Assembly: GCA_902802945.1 (NCBI GenBank) | Contig: CADCOC010000019.1 | Span: 1-54,012 of the forward strand | Length of the DNA: 54,012 nucleotides | Direction: 5' to 3' | Source of the DNA: an uncultured bacterium | Lineage (GTDB): Bacteria; Verrucomicrobiota; Kiritimatiellia; RFP12; UBA1067 | In this document: positions 49,861 through 54,012 of the stretch, piece after piece | Numbering within the stretch: the stretch's first letter is position 1 | Layout: every line of letters starts with the position of its first letter | Notes under the pieces: generated by a model | The model's database searches: none | Seen by the model: the letters and a program-made list of their open reading frames with translations, nothing else | Told to the model about the DNA's origin: nothing | Translations under genes and position numbers: made by a program

Positions 49861-52800
49861 CGCGTGAAGATATGTCCACGCCGCTCGAGGCGTCTATCCT
49901 CAAGCGGATGCAGCAGCGCTTCGCCGCGACCGGGATCAAGTCCGTTCCGAACCGCCTGAGGCCCCTCGACAACCCCGCCGACCTGGGCGAAGCCGGACGG
50001 CGCCTGCAGTCGAGCGGCAGGGGCGACATCACGCAGCTGCGCGGATTCGGCACGTTCGACCCCGCGCGCATCCTCACCCTCTTTGCCGAGATGGGCATCG
50101 ACCTCGCGCCGTTGGAGGGAGACGACATACAGGCGAAGGTGGACGTCTACGAGAAGGTGTTGTGCCTTTCGAACCTCGCGGCCATGAGCGGCTTCAAGCT
50201 GGACGGCCTCGCGGAGTTCACCGAGCGCGTCATCGGCAAGCCGTTCAAGGACGTGACGCTCACCGACGTCTTCAACAAGCTGAACGACAACAAGCTCGTC
50301 ACGGGCAACGGGCTGAGAACCAACATCGTCGTGGCGGATCCCCTCGACAAGCTCTCCGGCGCGCAGAAGACGGCGAAGGACATCTTTTCGGGAACGGTCG
50401 CGCTTTCTGAGGCGAAGCTTTCACCGCAGGAGACGACGGCGCTCCTGAAGACGGCGCGCGACCTCGCCTCCGCCCTGCCCGGTACCGTGAAGACGGCGAG
50501 CGTGAAGGTGGGCGGTTCTGACGTGGAGATGACGCGCCTCGCGGGCGGCGGACTGAGCGTGAAGGTGGGCAATCTCCCGATGCGCGCCGTGTTCGACGCG
50601 CACGGCCTCGTGCGGATGATCGAGAACGAGATCGCGACCAAGCCGGGCAACTTCGCCCCGGACGTGGTCAAGAGCGCGCTGCCGAGCATGGACGACGTCA
50701 GGAGCGGCGCGGTGCCGCTCGTCCGGGCGCGCGAGATCTTCGCCAAGACCGCGGCCGCGAAGACCGGCACGCTTCCCGTGATGTTCTCCGCCTACACGAC
50801 GGAACAGCTCCGCGAGATCGCGGTGAAGGCGGTGGACGGCACGTTCACGGCGAACGACCTCCCGAAGAACCCGCCCGCGTCCTACAACTCCGGCGCGATG
50901 ATCGAGATGCACAACAACCTCGCGAAGACGTCGTCCGCCGAGGTCGACGCCAGCGTGAAGATCGCCGCGCCCGCGCCGCGGCCCATCGAGGAGCGGCGGG
51001 CGATCGCGCCGAACGACGAGACCGTGCGGAACATCGTCGCCGACCTCTTCCTCAACAAGGACACGTGGGAGTTCGACGCCGGAGCTTCCGGCAACGCGCG
51101 TCCCGGCGAGCGCGTGAGAAAGCTCCTCGTCGAGCACGCTCCGGAGCTCGACTTCATCCTCAAGGGGCTCGACAAGGGTGGCGACGACCTGCTGTGCTAC
51201 GTTCCCGAAGAAGTGCGCGGAGCCGTGAGGGAAATCTTCGCGGAAATCAAGAAGCTCGACATCTCGAAGCTCGTGAACCCCAACGAACTTCCGAACGGCG
51301 CGCGCGACGCGCTCGCCGCGATCGAGACGAAGATCGACGGCGCCGCCACGCAGCTCGTCACGGCCATGCAGGCCAAGGTGACGGCCCTCTTCGAGCCGCA
51401 CGGTGCGGGCGACGCCAAGAGCGACTGGCAGAAGACGTTCGCCGAGCTCAACGGCAAGGAGGGCATCGACGAGACCACGCGGCAGGGCAAGTTCACGCTG
51501 AACGTGCTCCGCAACTACTTCACGCGCGCGGCGCAGGTGGACAAGCGCGCGATGCTCTCCGCGCTCATCCGCAACACGGAGGCGGGCAGCACCGACGCGA
51601 AGCAGGTGGCCGAGCTCCTGAAGGGCGCGGGGCCGCTGCTCCAGAAGATGCTTCAGGGGCTGCCGCTCAGCTCGTTCGACCCCGACACCCAGCTCGCCCT
51701 GAAGGACATGAAGTCGCGCCTTCTCCCGATTCCGGAGGAGGCGGTCAAGGCGCAGATGCTCGAACTCGTCAGGAGCTCCAATGGCAACATCCTCTCCATC
51801 GAGGTGAAGCGGAGCCTCGGCGCGGCGTCCGTCGGCCAGGCCTTCCTCTGCACCATCAAGACGAAGGCGCATCCCTACATCGGCGAGGAGTGCGTGATCA
51901 AGCTGCTCCGCCCGAACGTCGACACGGCCATCCAGCGCGAGAAGGCGATCATCGACCAGATCATCGGCGACGATGCCGCGATGAAGGCGACGTTCGACGG
52001 ACAGTACCGCAAGATCCTCGAGGAGTTCGACCTCACGCTCGAGTCGACCAACGTCGGCATCGGCGTCGCGATCTACGAAAGGCCGAAGGGCGTGGAGGCG
52101 GTCCACACCATGCAGATGCTCGACGGCGTCCAGTCGACGATGACCTCGATGATCCTCAAGAAGGCGGACGGCATCACGTTCGACAGCGCCATCGAGCAGA
52201 CCCGCCGGGATGCAGAGGACATCCTCGCCCCGCTCCGCAGCGAAACGGAAGTGGATGGGGTGAAGAAGACGGTCTACAAGGCCCCGGACGCCGAGACGTG
52301 CGTCTTGGCGCGCCGCCAGCTCGTCTTCAAGGCCGCCCAGCTCAACGCCCGCCGCAACCAGATTCTCAAGGTGGCCAGGGCGTGGTTTGATAACGCTCTC
52401 TTCGGCAACGGATTCTTCCACGGCGACCTGCACGGCGGCAACCTGATGACGGGGGCCACGGGCATCACGTTCATCGACTTCGGCAACTGCTCGCGTCTCT
52501 CCCCCGCCGAACAGCAGGCGATGAAGATGATGCTCGCGGCCGTTGTCTCGGGCGACACCGACCACGTGATCAGCAACTTCAAGAACCTGATGTCGGGCGA
52601 CGCCAAGAGGCTCTTCGACCAGAAGTTCCCGGAAGACTCCGCCGCGATGAAGCAGCTGACCGACGTCCTCAAGCGCGGCTCGTCGCTCGACCTGATGCCG
52701 CGCGTGCAGGCCTTCCTCTCGATCGTCCAGGGGGAAGACGTCCCCGTGCCGGCGTCGCTTCAGAACTTCGTGCAGAGCTACGTGCGCCTCTGCGACATCG

Positions 52801-53966
52801 CCGCCGACATCGACCGCACCGTGGCGGACATCGAGATCGCCGCGAACGCCATCTACCACGACGTTCCGGAGGCCGCGCCCGTCGAGGGCGAGCTGAAGAC
52901 GTTCTCCCTGCTCAAGGCGTTCGTGAGGACGTTCGTCGGCGACGCGAACACGCCCTTTTCGGCGGAAGCACTCCGCTCGGCCTCGGACGACTTCACTGCG
53001 TATGTGAGCTCGGCGGCCGGCAAGGAGGAGATCAAGTCGCTGACGCACGATCTCGACAGGATCAAGAAAGAACTCAAGCCGATGCTCTCCACGCTCCACG
53101 AAGCCATCCGGGTCTACGGGCGCAAGGACGCCGAACCGACGAAAGACGGCGTGCACCATTCCACGGACCTCCTCGACATGCTGACCACCATCGAGAAAAT
53201 CGAAAAGCTCGACAGCGCGGGCAAAATCCAGGGCGGTGTGGTCCAATCGGACAACAAGAAGGAGCGTGAGGTGTTCGACAAACTTGAGCGAGAGCTCGGG
53301 GACTGCACCTGGACCATGGCGTCGACCATTGTCAAGAGAATGTCCGCAGTGGACAGCCGCGGCAATTCCACCTTCGACAACATGGAGGTCAAGGAGGACG
53401 ACTCCGTGACGGACGTCTGCATCGACGTCATAAAAGGCCATGCGCTTGAACTCGGCCTCTCCGCGACGCTTGAATACGGCTTCTACGTGGGCGGCTTCAA
53501 AAAACGGCTTGCGGCAGCGTTCGACAACGGTACGGAACTGCAGGGACGCCTGAAGAAGGTCGGCCCCCTCCTTGCGGAACGGAACCGAAAGCTGAATCCC
53601 AACGAGCGCCTGTCCGGACAGGAGATGGCGACGCTCGCTCGCGCGACGTCCACGTTCCTCGTGCAGTCGCCGCGTCCGGACGCCGAAAAGAACTGGGGCT
53701 CGAACGCCGAGAAACGTGCCGACATGCTCACGGCGATTGCGTACAACATCTCGCGCGCGGCGGCCGCGCGCTCGTCCTCGTCGACGATCCGCACGCCGCC
53801 GGGCTTGCGCCGCTGCTGCGCGTCTGGGGCGTCGAACTCGCGTCCGCACCCGGCGGCCCCGGCGTATATTTGTCGCCCGCTGAAGCAGCAGAGGCTGTTC
53901 TTCTGGTATATGAACCTCCATGAGAAGTTTTTCGTTGTGGCCGCCTCATCTCCTGAAGCTTTTTGA
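49821..53966 (+). CDS. Second giant UbiB/ABC1 protein, C-terminal part with kinase domain
   Basis: A 1381-aa open frame with no good ribosome site at its TTG; real coding continues from the 47863 gene across the frameshift, for a full length of about 2030 aa. The kinase module is clear: GPLLQKMLQGL (K609, again KxLQ instead of KxGQ), GAASVGQAF (about 667), CVIKLLRPNV (K694), FHGDLHGGN (H867, D869) and IDFGN (D886). C-terminal to it are about 420 helical residues. After NISRAAAA (about 53757) the frame becomes Ser/Arg/Pro-rich, and a GldG-like sequence is read in another frame, so the true C-terminus is uncertain. Confidence 0.75.
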   Translation: MADNQTSAMRDMLTREDMSTPLEASILKRMQQRFAATGIKSVPNRLRPLDNPADLGEAGRRLQSSGRGDITQLRGFGTFDPARILTLFAEMGIDLAPLEGDDIQAKVDVYEKVLCLSNLAAMSGFKLDGLAEFTERVIGKPFKDVTLTDVFNKLNDNKLVTGNGLRTNIVVADPLDKLSGAQKTAKDIFSGTVALSEAKLSPQETTALLKTARDLASALPGTVKTASVKVGGSDVEMTRLAGGGLSVKVGNLPMRAVFDAHGLVRMIENEIATKPGNFAPDVVKSALPSMDDVRSGAVPLVRAREIFAKTAAAKTGTLPVMFSAYTTEQLREIAVKAVDGTFTANDLPKNPPASYNSGAMIEMHNNLAKTSSAEVDASVKIAAPAPRPIEERRAIAPNDETVRNIVADLFLNKDTWEFDAGASGNARPGERVRKLLVEHAPELDFILKGLDKGGDDLLCYVPEEVRGAVREIFAEIKKLDISKLVNPNELPNGARDALAAIETKIDGAATQLVTAMQAKVTALFEPHGAGDAKSDWQKTFAELNGKEGIDETTRQGKFTLNVLRNYFTRAAQVDKRAMLSALIRNTEAGSTDAKQVAELLKGAGPLLQKMLQGLPLSSFDPDTQLALKDMKSRLLPIPEEAVKAQMLELVRSSNGNILSIEVKRSLGAASVGQAFLCTIKTKAHPYIGEECVIKLLRPNVDTAIQREKAIIDQIIGDDAAMKATFDGQYRKILEEFDLTLESTNVGIGVAIYERPKGVEAVHTMQMLDGVQSTMTSMILKKADGITFDSAIEQTRRDAEDILAPLRSETEVDGVKKTVYKAPDAETCVLARRQLVFKAAQLNARRNQILKVARAWFDNALFGNGFFHGDLHGGNLMTGATGITFIDFGNCSRLSPAEQQAMKMMLAAVVSGDTDHVISNFKNLMSGDAKRLFDQKFPEDSAAMKQLTDVLKRGSSLDLMPRVQAFLSIVQGEDVPVPASLQNFVQSYVRLCDIAADIDRTVADIEIAANAIYHDVPEAAPVEGELKTFSLLKAFVRTFVGDANTPFSAEALRSASDDFTAYVSSAAGKEEIKSLTHDLDRIKKELKPMLSTLHEAIRVYGRKDAEPTKDGVHHSTDLLDMLTTIEKIEKLDSAGKIQGGVVQSDNKKEREVFDKLERELGDCTWTMASTIVKRMSAVDSRGNSTFDNMEVKEDDSVTDVCIDVIKGHALELGLSATLEYGFYVGGFKKRLAAAFDNGTELQGRLKKVGPLLAERNRKLNPNERLSGQEMATLARATSTFLVQSPRPDAEKNWGSNAEKRADMLTAIAYNISRAAAARSSSSTIRTPPGLRRCCASGASNSRPHPAAPAYICRPLKQQRLFFWYMNLHEKFFVVAASSPEAF
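53742..53923 (+). pseudogene. 3' remnant of a GldG-like (ABC-transporter auxiliary) gene
   Basis: A second frame reads LARGGRALVLVDDPHAAGLA then PLLRVWGVELASAPGG, and ends AVLLVYEPP at 53923. GGRxLVLxDP followed by LLxxWGV is the pattern of GldG/ABC_transp_aux proteins. Only this 3' part is present, out of frame with the giant protein, so a deletion or rearrangement has joined the two genes, or the assembly is wrong here. Its stop overlaps the next ATG (ATGA), as in an intact operon. Confidence 0.4.
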
Positions 53967-54012
53967 CGGATTGTTTTTCCGCCCGTACCGATTTATCAAG
54001 CTGATATTTCAG
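53920..54012 (+). CDS. Partial gene running off the window
   Basis: It starts at ATG 53920, overlapping the GldG-like stop by 4 nt, and stays open to the last base (31 codons). It begins MRSFSLWPPHLLKLFDGLFF and ends FIKLIFQ. The overlap suggests it once followed an intact gldG-like gene. Family unknown. Confidence 0.35.
   Translation, partial: MRSFSLWPPHLLKLFDGLFFRPYRFIKLIFQ

Noticed and set aside
50421..53921. 1166-aa minus-strand frame
   Set aside because: Same antisense effect opposite the second giant protein; composition is Arg/His/Val-rich and no domain is seen.

Overview
The window reads as a stretch of a Gram-negative chromosome, most likely from the PVC superphylum (Kiritimatiellota/Verrucomicrobiota type, probably a gut lineage). 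This is an inference from two small secreted proteins with VPEPTSGLL-type PEP-CTERM tails, very large secreted beta-helix/InlB-like proteins, a diverged MraY next to Lnt, a LolA-like carrier and mixed base composition. I saw no rRNA, tRNA or CRISPR array.

Layout. 47-1779: a DUF4105 membrane protein overlapping a RhuM-family gene. 1852-14983: six secreted proteins (1819, 179, 1626, 252, 272 and 189 aa) that share modules; two end in PEP-CTERM signals, and three start from near-identical ribosome-binding sites and leaders. 15000-19740: two paralogous membrane/TPR proteins, convergent and overlapping at their 3' ends. 19880-24671: mraY, lnt, a YchJ-like SEC-C protein, a HAD hydrolase and a membrane-anchored protein, mostly in translationally overlapping order. 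24714-29424: two acyl carrier proteins, an acyl-ligase fused to a hotdog dehydratase, a LolA-like carrier and an MMPL exporter. This resembles part of an aryl-polyene-type pathway, but without ketosynthases in the window. 29427-32139: a 55-aa protein, an HTH protein, a divergent SEDS (FtsW/RodA-like) protein, a small hypothetical and an LRAT-like NC-motif protein.

32534-41143 is the most unusual block. It is a tight, probably single-promoter operon of two dynamin-like GTPases, a glycine-zipper membrane protein, a 1044-aa HerA/FtsK-type ATPase, an LHH-motif nuclease toxin and a SUKH (SMI1/KNR4) immunity protein. It looks like a membrane-remodelling plus ATP-driven module coupled to a toxin/immunity pair. 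A 318-aa orphan with its own promoter follows.

42500-53966 holds giant, mostly helical proteins (1777 aa, and about 2030 aa broken by one frameshift) that carry UbiB/ABC1 (ADCK) kinase modules towards their C-terminal halves. The family KxGQ motif is KxLQ in both. The second giant gene runs out of frame into what looks like the 3' end of a GldG-like gene at the window edge.

Two signals cut across the genes. First, a family of about 26-bp REP-like palindromes (GGTAG or GGGAG, then a 7-9-bp stem with a TCC or GAC loop) lies both between genes and in frame inside genes. Second, extended -10 promoters (TGN-TATAAT-like) recur, and two sit exactly 7 nt before an ATG, which suggests leaderless mRNAs.
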